Positions 24,963 through 33,922 of a DNA stretch of 64,000 nucleotides are shown here, piece by piece. Each line of letters begins with the position of its first letter. The stretch's first letter is position 1. The stretch comes from Peptoniphilus_A hominis (GTDB lineage: Bacteria; Bacillota; Clostridia; Tissierellales; Peptoniphilaceae). Location: assembly GCF_040096015.1 (NCBI RefSeq), contig NZ_JBBMFO010000005.1, forward strand, positions 1 through 64,000, in the 5' to 3' direction. Both the position numbers and the translations under genes were made by a program. The notes under the pieces were generated by a model, which saw only the letters and a program-made list of their open reading frames with translations, did not search any database and had not been told where the DNA came from.

Positions 24963-26090
24963 ATGATTTACATGGACAATGCTGCCACTACAAAAATAAC
25001 AGATAGTGTTTTTAATGCTATGCTTCCCTATTTAAGAGAAAACTATGGGAATGCATCGGCAATTTATTCTCTGGGACAAAAATCTAGGGCAGCAATTGAA
25101 AATTCAAGAATAAAAATTGCAGAAATTTTAAAAACTAAGCCCAGTGAAATTTATTTTACCTCATCAGGTACTGAGTCAGACAACTGGGTTATAAAAGAAT
25201 CATTGAATCCAAGGGAAAAACATCATATAATATCATCAAGGATAGAACATCCAGCTATTTTAAATTCACTTAAGGCAGTAAAGAGCTTGGGGAGTGATTA
25301 CTCTCTGATTTCTGTTGACCAAGAAGGCTTTGTCAATTTAGATGAATTAAGTGAAAAAATTAGGGACAATACAAAATTAATTTCCATTATGTTTGCCAAC
25401 AATGAAATAGGAACTATAGAGCCCATAGAAGAAATTTCAAAAATTGCTGGCGAGAAAAATATTTTACTGCACACAGATGCAGTGCAAGCCATGGGCAATG
25501 TCAATTTTAACCTAAGAGATTTAGATGTGGACATGCTTTCTATATCAGGTCACAAACTTGGAGCTCCCAAGGGAATAGGAATTTTATATATCAAAGAGGG
25601 TACAGAAATTTCTCCCTTCATAAATGGTGGAGAACAAGAAAGAGGCATGAGAGCCTCCACAGAAAATGTGGCATCTATAGTTGGCATAGGAAGGGCTCTA
25701 GAAGATGCCTACGTTAATATTGACGCGAACATAGAGTACACAAGAGATTTAAGAGATTATACTATTGAAAAACTTTTAAACATTGATGGAATTATTTTAA
25801 ATGGTCCAAGAGAGAAGAGACTTCCTGGAAATATTAATATCACTTTAAAGGATACTAAACCACAAACTATGGTGCAGTACCTAGATATGTATGATATATG
25901 TGTTTCCTCTGGATCTGCTTGTGCAGCAGGAAGTATAAATCCATCCCATGTCCTTAGGGCAATTGGAAGAAGCGAAGAAGATTCTCTTTCCATGCTTAGG
26001 ATTTCCCTTAATCACAACAACACAAGGGAAGAATGTGACTATGTAGTGGAAAAGATAAGCCAAGGGATGAAAAAGTTCAAGAACAGGTGA
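24963..26090 (+). CDS. iscS: Cysteine desulfurase IscS/NifS (group I)
   Basis: 375 residues. A second cysteine desulfurase, of the IscS/NifS type: YMDNAATTKI at the N-terminus, the PLP lysine in SGHKLGAPKGIG, and Cys320 in the flexible loop SSGSACAAGSINPSH. In Bacillus the matching gene (yrvO) sits beside mnmA and feeds tRNA thiolation. No mnmA is next to it here, so its partner may be elsewhere. It is 7 nt after the Rrf2 gene. Confidence 0.93.
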   Translation: MIYMDNAATTKITDSVFNAMLPYLRENYGNASAIYSLGQKSRAAIENSRIKIAEILKTKPSEIYFTSSGTESDNWVIKESLNPREKHHIISSRIEHPAILNSLKAVKSLGSDYSLISVDQEGFVNLDELSEKIRDNTKLISIMFANNEIGTIEPIEEISKIAGEKNILLHTDAVQAMGNVNFNLRDLDVDMLSISGHKLGAPKGIGILYIKEGTEISPFINGGEQERGMRASTENVASIVGIGRALEDAYVNIDANIEYTRDLRDYTIEKLLNIDGIILNGPREKRLPGNINITLKDTKPQTMVQYLDMYDICVSSGSACAAGSINPSHVLRAIGRSEEDSLSMLRISLNHNNTREECDYVVEKISQGMKKFKNR

Positions 26091-26094
26091 TAAT

Positions 26095-27378
26095 ATGTTG
26101 GAACAAATTTCCGGTAATGCCGCGAGATTTATGATTTATGCTCTGGCAATATTATCTATACTCCTAATATTTTTGGCGATTTATTATCTGATAAATATTG
26201 GGAATAGATATATTGAAGGTAAAAAGAGAATAAGCATAGATTTGCATTTCATTACAAAAATCTTTATAGGGATTTTGATTCTCTATTTAATAACCATAAT
26301 TTTTAACAAGTTTCCAATTTTGGGTTACACTCTTTCCTCTGCTATTATTGCAATTATTTTTGCTTACATAATAGACCCAATAGTAAATTATTTGGAGAGA
26401 AAGGGTGTCAAGAGACAATTTGGTGTAATTATAGTTTACATTTCAGTTGTCTTGATTTTTGGGGTTTTAATAGTTTCTGTTATTCCAAAGACTATTAACG
26501 AAATTTCAAAGTTATTGGCAAGTCTTCCAGAAATGGTTGATACCTTAACTAAAAATGTTAATAGTTTTTTGACAGATATTTTTGCTAAATTTAACATTGA
26601 ACTTCCTGATAATTTTATAGATTTTTATAAAGAGTCAAATCCAAAGGTTGAGGGAAATTTTGAGACTCCACAAATAGTTTCAAATATTTTAAACTCAATG
26701 AAAAAAACCATTAATGACTTAGTTACAAAGGCACAAGGCTCCCTTATGGGTTCACTTTCTGGAGTGTTCTCCAAGGTCTATGGCTTTGTGACATCTGCCT
26801 TTAGACTTGTCTTAATAATTATTTTCTCCTTCTACTTTTCAGTGGACAAGGAAAAATTCACACATAAAGTGAGAAAATCTATGCCAAATAAATATAGAGA
26901 AGACATAACATATCTTGCAAATAGAATTGACATAGCTCTTCAACAATTTATTAGAGGAAGAATGCTACTTGCAATCTTCGTTGGATTCCTCACTATGATT
27001 TATCTTTTGATCCTAAGAGTAGACTTTGCCATAATCATTGGACTTATAACTTGTGTGGCTGACATAATACCTTTTATTGGACCTTTCCTTGGTTGTGTCC
27101 CCGCAGTTTTATTTGCCTTTATGGATTCACCAATAAAAGCCTTTTGGGTTTTAATTCTCTTCATATTAGTTCAATGGATTGAAAATAATATTTTGGCGCC
27201 TAAACTAATTGGAGATAGCACAGGGCTTAATCCACTAATAATTTTAATTTCAATAATCATAGGTGGAGGTATCTTTGGTGTATGGGGAATGGTAATCTCC
27301 GTTCCAATAACATCTATAATATTTATACTAATTGATTTTGCGAAAATAAAATACAATGACAGATATAGCTCTAATTGA
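26095..27378 (+). CDS. AI-2E family membrane protein
   Basis: 427 residues with about eight membrane segments: two at 13-75, a pair near 85-125, and a C-terminal group that includes the conserved PFIGPFLGCVPA and GDSTGLNPL motifs. The family (PF01594) covers putative exporters and sodium/proton antiporters; the name from autoinducer-2 export is not evidence of that role here. It corresponds to Bacillus yrrI, which also precedes alaS. GGTGA lies just before the ATG. The alaS promoter overlaps its stop codon. Confidence 0.85.
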   Translation: MLEQISGNAARFMIYALAILSILLIFLAIYYLINIGNRYIEGKKRISIDLHFITKIFIGILILYLITIIFNKFPILGYTLSSAIIAIIFAYIIDPIVNYLERKGVKRQFGVIIVYISVVLIFGVLIVSVIPKTINEISKLLASLPEMVDTLTKNVNSFLTDIFAKFNIELPDNFIDFYKESNPKVEGNFETPQIVSNILNSMKKTINDLVTKAQGSLMGSLSGVFSKVYGFVTSAFRLVLIIIFSFYFSVDKEKFTHKVRKSMPNKYREDITYLANRIDIALQQFIRGRMLLAIFVGFLTMIYLLILRVDFAIIIGLITCVADIIPFIGPFLGCVPAVLFAFMDSPIKAFWVLILFILVQWIENNILAPKLIGDSTGLNPLIILISIIIGGGIFGVWGMVISVPITSIIFILIDFAKIKYNDRYSSN

Positions 27379-27403
27379 CAATCATATTCTTTATAATTAT
27401 AAT
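27375..27403 (+). promoter_or_regulatory. alaS promoter overlapping the upstream stop codon
   Basis: Perfect TTGACA (27375-27380), 17-nt spacer, perfect TATAAT (27398-27403). The TGA stop of the AI-2E gene lies inside the -35 box. The predicted start near 27410 is about 5 nt before the hairpin at 27415. Confidence 0.72.
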
Positions 27404-27414
27404 ATTTATAGCAC

Positions 27415-27441
27415 ATCCTCCCAGGGAATGGGAGGATTTTT
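27415..27441 (+). terminator. Hairpin between AI-2E gene and alaS
   Basis: 8-bp stem ATCCTCCC/GGGAGGAT with a 7-nt loop and five T. It can end the suf-iscS transcript, yet it also lies at the extreme 5' end of the message from the alaS promoter. Confidence 0.65.
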
Positions 27442-27455
27442 AATAGGAGTTGTAT

Positions 27456-30071
27456 ATGAAATATTTAGGTTTACACGATATAAGAACTGAATTTTTAAAA
27501 TTTTTTGAATCAAAGGATCATTTAATACTACCAAGTTTTTCACTAATTCCAAAAAATGACAAATCATTACTTTTAATTGGAGCAGGTATGGCGCCAATGA
27601 AAAAATTCTTCACTGGAGAAGAAATTCCACCTGCAAAGAGAGTTACTACTTGCCAAAAATGTATTAGAACTGGCGACATAGATAATGTAGGTTTAACAGA
27701 TAGGCACGCAACATTTTTTGAAATGCTTGGCAACTTTTCCTTTGGAGATTATTTCAAGCACGAAGTAATACCTTGGGCTTGGGAATTTTTGACAGTTAAT
27801 CTTGAAATTCCAAAGGAAGATCTTTGGGTTACAGTTTATAAAGATGACGACGAAGCCTACAACATTTGGAAAGATGTAATAGGAATACCTGAAGAAAAAA
27901 TAATTAGACTTGGAAAAGATGATAACTTCTGGGAACTTGAAGTTGGTCCATCTGGTCCTTGTTCAGAAATTTATGTAGATAGAGGTCTTGAATACGGATC
28001 AGCTGACGAAAGACCTGGTGGAGAAGGCGACAGATTTATCGAAGTTTGGAACTTAGTTTTCACTCAATTTGATAAGGACGAAGAAGGAAACTACAATCCA
28101 CTTTCACATCCAAATATTGATACAGGAATGGGACTTGAAAGAATTGCCACAGTTCTACAAAGGACTGACAATATTTTTGAAATTGACGCAATCAAGGACA
28201 TTATCGGCGAAATTGCAAAAGTTTCAGGCAAAAAATATGGGGAAGACAAAAAGGCAGACATCTCCTTTAGAGTTATAACAGACCACATTAGGGCTATGAC
28301 TTTTATGATTTCTGACACAATCGTGCCTTCAAATGAAGGTAGAGGCTATGTCCTAAGAAGACTTATAAGAAGAGCAGCAAGACATGGAAGAAAACTCGGC
28401 ATAGAGAGAGCCTTCCTTTATGAAATTGCAGACATGGTAATGGACTCTTGGGGAGACCAATACAAGGAACTAAAGGAAAATAGAAAGTCCATTAAGGAAA
28501 TAATCAGAAGAGAAGAAGAAAAATTCTTAGAAACTATTGATGATGGTCTTGTAAGACTTAATGCCAACATCGAAGAAATGAAGGCAAGTGGTGAAAAATT
28601 ACTTGACGGCAAAAAAGCTTTCAAACTTTACGACACTTACGGCTTCCCAATTGACTTGACAGAAGAAATCTTAAAAGAAGAAGGTTTCGATGTTGACATG
28701 GCAGGCTTTGAAGCTGAAATGGAAGATCAAAAGAGAAGAGCTAGAGAAGCAAGAGAGGACAAGAACATTGGCTGGGCTAACCAAGACAACAAGCACCTAT
28801 TTGAAGGTCTTTCTAACGAGTTCTTGGGCTATAAAAAAAATGAATGTCAGGGAAATATTATAAGAATAATTTCTGATGAGGACGAAATTGTGGACTCCAT
28901 AAATGAAGGTGAAAGAGGTATTGTCATCTTGGACAAGACTACTTTTTACGGGGAAAGCGGTGGACAAGTAGGCGATACTGGAGAAATTATTTCTGATAAA
29001 TTTAAGTTAAAAGTTACAGACACTAAAAAGACTAAGGATGGACTTCACCTTCACCTTGTAGAAGTTGAAGAAGGAAAACTAGAAAAAGCTCCTGTCAAGG
29101 CTATTATAGATGTAGGAAGAAGAAATAATATAAGACGAAACCACTCTGTAACTCACCTACTTCACAGAGCCCTTAAGGATGTTTTAGGTAATCATGTAAA
29201 CCAAGCTGGCTCACTAGTTATGCCAGACAGAATGAGATTTGACTTCTCACACTTTGAAGCAATGTCTAAAGAAGAAATTGAAGAAGTTGAAAAAATTGTA
29301 AATGAAAAGATTTTTGAAGGTCTTCCAGTTGAAACTAAGCTTACAAACTTAAATGAAGCAAAGGAAATGGGAGCCATTGGACTATTTGAAGACAAGTATC
29401 ATGAGGAAGTTAGGGTTCTTTCCATGGGAGATTATTCTCGCGAGCTTTGTGGTGGTACTCATGTTTCCAATACTTCTGAAATTTCCATGTTTAAAATCCT
29501 ATCTGAAAGTGGTATAAGTAACGGTATTAGAAGAATTGAAGCTATTACTGGTCCTGCTGTTTTGAAATATTTAAATGAACTTAAGGATGAACAAGAAGAA
29601 ATAGCTAGGGAACTAAAGTCTAATAAAGAAGAAATTTTACAAAAGATAAAATTAAATATTAAGAGCCTAAAGGAAGCAAATAAAGAAATTGAAAAACTTG
29701 AACACGACATGGCTAAGGATCAAATTGCTGATATTATGAGTTCAGTTAAAAATAAAAATGGCATAAATTATGTCATCAAAAAATTTGAGGGAGTAGATGT
29801 AAATACTCTTCGTGACTTGGCTGATGAAGTTAGAAATAAAGTTGGCTCAGTTGTAGTTTTATTTGCAACAGTAAATGATGGCAAACTTAACTTTGTATGT
29901 GCAGTTTCAAAGGATTTAGTTGAAAAGAAAATTGCCGCAGGCAAAATTATAAAAGAAATCGCAAAAGTTGCTGGCGGTGGCGGCGGCGGAAGACCTGACA
30001 TGGCAACTGCTGGAGCCAAGGATATAAATAAAGTAGGGGAAGCTCTAAACAAGCTAAGCGAGCTTTTATAA
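27456..30071 (+). CDS. alaS: Alanyl-tRNA synthetase
   Basis: 871 residues, full length. Class II catalytic core with GDIDNVGLTDRHATFFEMLG; editing domain with the zinc-binding HSVTHLLH and CGGTHVSNT; C-terminal C-Ala domain ending in GGGGGGRPDMATAGAKD. It charges tRNA-Ala and removes mischarged Ser/Gly. ATG 27456 has AGGAG 6 nt upstream; a TTG two codons earlier is less likely. Unlike many Firmicute synthetase genes it has no T-box, only a short leader with a hairpin. Confidence 0.96.
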   Translation: MKYLGLHDIRTEFLKFFESKDHLILPSFSLIPKNDKSLLLIGAGMAPMKKFFTGEEIPPAKRVTTCQKCIRTGDIDNVGLTDRHATFFEMLGNFSFGDYFKHEVIPWAWEFLTVNLEIPKEDLWVTVYKDDDEAYNIWKDVIGIPEEKIIRLGKDDNFWELEVGPSGPCSEIYVDRGLEYGSADERPGGEGDRFIEVWNLVFTQFDKDEEGNYNPLSHPNIDTGMGLERIATVLQRTDNIFEIDAIKDIIGEIAKVSGKKYGEDKKADISFRVITDHIRAMTFMISDTIVPSNEGRGYVLRRLIRRAARHGRKLGIERAFLYEIADMVMDSWGDQYKELKENRKSIKEIIRREEEKFLETIDDGLVRLNANIEEMKASGEKLLDGKKAFKLYDTYGFPIDLTEEILKEEGFDVDMAGFEAEMEDQKRRAREAREDKNIGWANQDNKHLFEGLSNEFLGYKKNECQGNIIRIISDEDEIVDSINEGERGIVILDKTTFYGESGGQVGDTGEIISDKFKLKVTDTKKTKDGLHLHLVEVEEGKLEKAPVKAIIDVGRRNNIRRNHSVTHLLHRALKDVLGNHVNQAGSLVMPDRMRFDFSHFEAMSKEEIEEVEKIVNEKIFEGLPVETKLTNLNEAKEMGAIGLFEDKYHEEVRVLSMGDYSRELCGGTHVSNTSEISMFKILSESGISNGIRRIEAITGPAVLKYLNELKDEQEEIARELKSNKEEILQKIKLNIKSLKEANKEIEKLEHDMAKDQIADIMSSVKNKNGINYVIKKFEGVDVNTLRDLADEVRNKVGSVVVLFATVNDGKLNFVCAVSKDLVEKKIAAGKIIKEIAKVAGGGGGGRPDMATAGAKDINKVGEALNKLSELL

Positions 30072-30073
30072 TA

Positions 30074-30102
30074 TTATCAAAATAGATATTTTATGATATA
30101 AT
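30074..30102 (+). promoter_or_regulatory. ireB promoter
   Basis: TTATCA (30074-30079), 17-nt spacer, extended -10 TGA-TATAAT (hexamer 30097-30102). Confidence 0.6.
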
Positions 30103-30118
30103 CTATTTGGAGGTAATT

Positions 30119-30373
30119 ATGGATCAAAACAATAATACACAAATTTTTGAAAAAAGCAGTTTGGAACAAGAGAGAATTAAGAGTGTTTTAAAGGTTGTTT
30201 ATAATGCTCTAGAAGAAAAGGGTTATAATCCTTCTGACCAAATTATTGGATATATATTATCAGGCGATCCCACATATATTACAAGCCATGATAATGCAAG
30301 ATCCATGATACAAGAAGTAGAGCGTGATGAGCTTTTACAAGAGATGTTAAAAGTTTATTTAGAAAAGATTTGA
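30119..30373 (+). CDS. ireB: IreB family regulatory phosphoprotein
   Basis: 84 residues of UPF0297 (YrzL). In Enterococcus IreB is phosphorylated on threonines by the PASTA kinase IreK and affects cephalosporin tolerance. The typical core YNALEEKGYNPSDQIIGYI and GDPTYITSHDNAR are present, including the conserved Thr pair region. GGAGG precedes ATG 30119 by 5 nt. The order ireB-ruvX-DUF1292 is conserved in Firmicutes. Its stop codon is embedded in a terminator-like hairpin. Confidence 0.93.
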   Translation: MDQNNNTQIFEKSSLEQERIKSVLKVVYNALEEKGYNPSDQIIGYILSGDPTYITSHDNARSMIQEVERDELLQEMLKVYLEKI

Positions 30374-30394
30374 GATGGCTAGACCATCTCTTTT
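30372..30394 (+). terminator. Hairpin overlapping the ireB stop
   Basis: Perfect 7-bp stem GAGATGG/CCATCTC with a 5-nt loop and only four T. It probably terminates partially, lowering read-through into ruvX. Confidence 0.55.
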
Positions 30395-30430
30395 ACATAT
30401 TATATATGTACCTGTAAAGGTTGTGGTTAT

Positions 30431-30847
30431 ATGAATAGAGTTTTAGGCCTTGATGTTGGCGATGTGTGGATTGGAGTAGCTATTTCAGATGCTTTGATGC
30501 TTACAGCCCAACCTCTTGTGACAATTAAGAGAGAGTCAAATAAAATAGCCTATGATAAAATTCATGACATAATAAAAGAATATAATGTAGAAAAAATAGT
30601 GGTAGGTCTTCCAAAGAACATGAACAATACTATTGGGCCACAAAGTGAAAAGGTCATGAAGTTCGCAGAAAAATTGAAGAATAAATTTAATGTTGAAATT
30701 GAGTATGTTGACGAGAGAATGACAACTTTAATGGCAGAACAAGTTTTAATAGAGGGTTCTGTTCGCAGAGAAAATAGAAAAAAATATATAGATAAAATTG
30801 CAGCCACATACATTCTGCAATCCTATCTGGATAGATTTAATTTATAG
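30431..30847 (+). CDS. ruvX: RuvX/YqgF RNase H-fold nuclease
   Basis: 138 residues. YqgF-family proteins are RNase-H-fold enzymes linked to Holliday-junction resolution and 16S rRNA 5'-end processing. LGLDVGDVWIGVAISD (4-19) gives the first catalytic Asp; IVVGLPKNMNNT and YVDERMTT supply the second and third acidic positions. The ribosome site (AAAGG) is weak. It lies 57 nt after ireB, past a partial terminator, and is followed closely by the DUF1292 gene. Confidence 0.92.
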   Translation: MNRVLGLDVGDVWIGVAISDALMLTAQPLVTIKRESNKIAYDKIHDIIKEYNVEKIVVGLPKNMNNTIGPQSEKVMKFAEKLKNKFNVEIEYVDERMTTLMAEQVLIEGSVRRENRKKYIDKIAATYILQSYLDRFNL

Positions 30848-30855
30848 GTGATAAA

Positions 30856-31095
30856 ATGGATAAAATAAAATTATATGATGAAGATGGCGTTGAGGTTGAA
30901 TTTTTTGTTGACGCAAAATTTTCAATTGATGACACAGACTATGTTGCACTCTATACAGATGAAGAAGAGCCAGAAATCTATATATTAAAAGTGATAGAAG
31001 ATGAAGATGGTGACGAGCTTCTTGCTGGCATCAATGACGATGAACTTGAAGAAGCAAAAAAAGCCTATGAAGAACTTTTGGACGAATTAGACTAG
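30856..31095 (+). CDS. DUF1292 (YrzB-like) protein
   Basis: 79 residues, strongly acidic, of the DUF1292/UPF0473 family found next to ruvX in most Firmicutes. It has beta-rich segments (VEVEFFVDAKFSI, YVALYTDE, IYILKVIED) and an acidic helix at the end. The function is unknown. GGTGA lies just before the ATG, 8 nt after ruvX. Confidence 0.88.
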   Translation: MDKIKLYDEDGVEVEFFVDAKFSIDDTDYVALYTDEEEPEIYILKVIEDEDGDELLAGINDDELEEAKKAYEELLDELD

Positions 31096-31103
31096 GTGAT
31101 ATT

Positions 31104-31562
31104 ATGGATATAAATATTGATCCTGTTAAGAAAATCTTAAAAGACAAGGGTTACAAATACACAAAACAAAGAGCTAAGGTTTACGAAATCTTTTTGGACA
31201 ATAAGGATAAACACATGACTACTGAAGAAGTTTATAATTTAGTTGCAAAAAAAGACCCTGAAATGGGTATTGCAACTATTTATAGGACCGTCCAATTATT
31301 TCACAAGCTTGGCGTATTAGATCAAATTGTATTTGACGACAACATTGTTAGATATGAACTTAGAGTCCCAAGTGAAGGTCATAGACACCATCATCTTGTC
31401 TGTATAAATTGCGGAAAAGTCGAAGAAGTTGATATCGACAATTTAAATGAACTAGAAGCTAAAGTTGAAAAAGAAAAGAATTTTAAGATAGTTGACCACA
31501 CTCTAAAATTTATGGGTTATTGCGAAGACTGCCGCCACAAATTTGAGGAGAAGGCAAATTAA
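31104..31562 (+). CDS. Fur-family metal-dependent repressor
   Basis: 152 residues. The winged-helix domain (YTKQRAKVYEIF, the recognition helix in GIATIYRTVQLFHKLG) is followed by a dimer domain with the metal ligands HRHHHLVC and two zinc-binding CxxC pairs (CINC, CEDC). It could be Fur, PerR or Zur; sequence alone does not decide. It takes the place next to RNase J where Bacillus has mltG in this gene string. Its stop overlaps the RNase J start (TAATG). Confidence 0.9.
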   Translation: MDINIDPVKKILKDKGYKYTKQRAKVYEIFLDNKDKHMTTEEVYNLVAKKDPEMGIATIYRTVQLFHKLGVLDQIVFDDNIVRYELRVPSEGHRHHHLVCINCGKVEEVDIDNLNELEAKVEKEKNFKIVDHTLKFMGYCEDCRHKFEEKAN

Positions 31563-33223
31563 TGAAAAATACTAATAAAGTGAAGATAATTCCACTGGGA
31601 GGACTTCACGAGATTGGAAAAAATCTTACAGTTGTAGAATACAGAGATGATATTATTATTATCGACTGTGGTATGACTTTCCCAGAAGACGAAATGCTTG
31701 GTATTGATGTTGTAATACCAGATGTGACTTATTTGGAAAATAATAAGCATAAGATTAAAGGACTTGTATTAACTCATGGTCACGAGGACCATATTGGTGC
31801 CATTCCCTATGTTTTAAGGAAGTTGGACTTAGACATTTATGGAACGGGACTTACTATTGGACTTTTGGAAAATAAATTAAAGGAACACAGACTTTCTAAG
31901 GACAAGCTCCATGTAGTTAATGCTGGAGATGTAGTGAAGCTTGGCAAAATGGAAGTTGAGTGGATAAATGTAAACCACTCCATACCCGATGCCTGTGCCC
32001 TTGCCATAAAGACACCTCTTGGATATATTTATCATTCAGGAGACTTTAAGGTTGACTTTACGCCAATTAGTGGCAAGCCAATTAACCTAACTAGGATTGC
32101 AGAAATAGGCCAAAAGGGCGTTATTGCCATGATTGGTGAATCTACAAACGTCCTTAGACCAGGCTACACAATGAGTGAATCTAAAGTTGGGGAAACCTTT
32201 AATAGACTCTTCCAAAACTTGCAAGACAACAGAATTATCATTGCAACTTTTGCATCAAATGTGCATAGAGTCCAACAAATTATAAACTCTGCAGAAAAAT
32301 ACGGCAGAAAAGTTGTCTTATCTGGCAGGTCTATGGTAAATGTTACTGAAACTGCAAGAAGGCTGGGACAATTTAGGGTTAAGAAAGATACCTTTGTAGA
32401 CATAAGAGATATGGATAAGTATGACGACAGCGAAATTGTGTTAATCACAACAGGTTCACAAGGTGAGCCGATGTCTGCCCTTACTAGAATTGCATATGGA
32501 GAACACAGAAAGATTCAGCTTACACAAAATGATGCTATAATTCTTTCAGCAACTCCAATTCCTGGCAATGAAAATGCCGTTACAAAGGTTATAAACAGAC
32601 TTCTCGAGAGAGGGGCAAAGGTAATTTATGAAACTCTTTCAGAAATTCACGTTTCAGGTCACGCTTGCCAAGAAGAGTTAAAATTAATTTTAAGCTTAGT
32701 TAAGCCAAAATATTTTGTTCCTGCTCACGGCGAAGTTAGACACTTGATGAAACACGCTAAGATTGCCACTCAAATGGGAATGCCGGAAGAGAATATTTTC
32801 ATCATGGAAAATGGAAACTGCCTTGAAATTTCACAAAAAGAGGCAAAGCTTGTTGGCGATGTTCCTTCAGGAAATATTTTAGTTGATGGCCTTGGCGTTG
32901 GCGATGTAGGAAATATTGTACTAAGAGACAGAAGACATCTTTCTGAAGATGGACTTATTATAGTTGTAATAACTATTACAAAAGAAGGAAAAGTTGTATC
33001 AGGACCTGATATAATTTCAAGAGGATTTGTCTATGTAAGAGAGTCTGAAGATTTAATCGAAGACGCAAAAAATGTTGTTAGAAAAATCTTAAATGATGAC
33101 TCAAGAGACAATTTAAAGGACTGGAATGGACTCAAGTCTGACATTAGAGACAATTTGAGATCCTATATTTTCAAAAACACAAAGAGAAATCCTATGATTT
33201 TGCCAATTATTATGGAAGTTTAG
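31562..33223 (+). CDS. rnj: Ribonuclease J
   Basis: 553 residues. RNase J has 5'-3' exonuclease and endonuclease activity and is central to mRNA decay and rRNA maturation. The metallo-beta-lactamase motif LTHGHEDHIGAIPYV (about 72-86) and the beta-CASP motifs are present (SGHACQEEL, VPAHGEVRHL). The C-terminal oligomerisation domain is complete. It is co-transcribed with the Fur-like gene by a 1-nt stop/start overlap. Confidence 0.94.
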   Translation: MKNTNKVKIIPLGGLHEIGKNLTVVEYRDDIIIIDCGMTFPEDEMLGIDVVIPDVTYLENNKHKIKGLVLTHGHEDHIGAIPYVLRKLDLDIYGTGLTIGLLENKLKEHRLSKDKLHVVNAGDVVKLGKMEVEWINVNHSIPDACALAIKTPLGYIYHSGDFKVDFTPISGKPINLTRIAEIGQKGVIAMIGESTNVLRPGYTMSESKVGETFNRLFQNLQDNRIIIATFASNVHRVQQIINSAEKYGRKVVLSGRSMVNVTETARRLGQFRVKKDTFVDIRDMDKYDDSEIVLITTGSQGEPMSALTRIAYGEHRKIQLTQNDAIILSATPIPGNENAVTKVINRLLERGAKVIYETLSEIHVSGHACQEELKLILSLVKPKYFVPAHGEVRHLMKHAKIATQMGMPEENIFIMENGNCLEISQKEAKLVGDVPSGNILVDGLGVGDVGNIVLRDRRHLSEDGLIIVVITITKEGKVVSGPDIISRGFVYVRESEDLIEDAKNVVRKILNDDSRDNLKDWNGLKSDIRDNLRSYIFKNTKRNPMILPIIMEV

Positions 33224-33231
33224 GACATTTA

Positions 33232-33256
33232 GGGAATCTATTAGGTTCCCTTTTTT
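33232..33256 (+). terminator. Terminator after RNase J
   Basis: 7-bp stem GGGAATC/GGTTCCC (one G-U) with a 5-nt loop and six T. Confidence 0.75.
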
Positions 33257-33265
33257 AGAGGAATT

Positions 33266-33922
33266 ATGCCAAATATAAATTACGATTATATAGAAAATTA
33301 TTTGAGAAATTTAAAAGAAATTGACGATGAGAAACTTAGAGAGATGAATGATTTTGCAGAGGAAAATCATGTTCCCATAATCGAAAGGGAAAGCGAAGAA
33401 TTTATTAATTTTTTGATTTCAATGCAAAAGCCAAAAAAAGTTCTGGAACTGGGCACAGCCATTGGTTACTCGTCCATTTCCTTTGCCAAGAGAAATAAGT
33501 GCATAGAAAAAATCGACAGTGTGGAATTAAAGCATGAAATGGCGGAAATTGCCAGGAAAAATATTTCCGATGTAGGCCTTGAAAATATTATTTCTGTTCA
33601 CGAAAGTGATGCCTATGATTATTTACTTTACTTAGAAGAAAAATATGATTTAATTTTTATTGACGCTGCCAAGGGGCAATACGAAAAATATTTTGACTCT
33701 GCACTTAAAAATTTAAATGAAAAGGGACTTATAATCTGCGACAATGTTCTCTTTAAGGGCATGATTGCAGAGGACTCCCTAGTTAAGAGAAGAAAAATAA
33801 CTATTGTAAAAAGACTTAGAAAATTTTTAAAGGACATTTCAGAAGACGAGAGATTTATCTCTTCTGTCGTTCCCATTGGAGATGGAGTCCTTTTAGTTAG
33901 GAGAAAAGATGAAGAAGATTGA
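33266..33922 (+). CDS. trmR: SAM-dependent O-methyltransferase, TrmR-like
   Basis: 218 residues with the class I methyltransferase fold: SAM-binding VLELGTAIGYSSI (about 58-70), LIFIDAAKG, and IICDNVLFKG. In Bacillus the same place (yrrM, next to yrrN/yrrO and udk) is held by TrmR, which methylates ho5U34 to mo5U34 in tRNA. The adjacent U32 gene, whose homologues make ho5U34, supports that role. Catechol-type O-methyltransferases share the fold and remain an alternative. It overlaps the next gene by 14 nt. Confidence 0.8.
   Translation: MPNINYDYIENYLRNLKEIDDEKLREMNDFAEENHVPIIERESEEFINFLISMQKPKKVLELGTAIGYSSISFAKRNKCIEKIDSVELKHEMAEIARKNISDVGLENIISVHESDAYDYLLYLEEKYDLIFIDAAKGQYEKYFDSALKNLNEKGLIICDNVLFKGMIAEDSLVKRRKITIVKRLRKFLKDISEDERFISSVVPIGDGVLLVRRKDEED

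Noticed and set aside
26095..27378. Autoinducer-2 exporter as a functional call
   Set aside because: The family name is historical; many members are ion antiporters or unknown, and nothing around it concerns quorum sensing.
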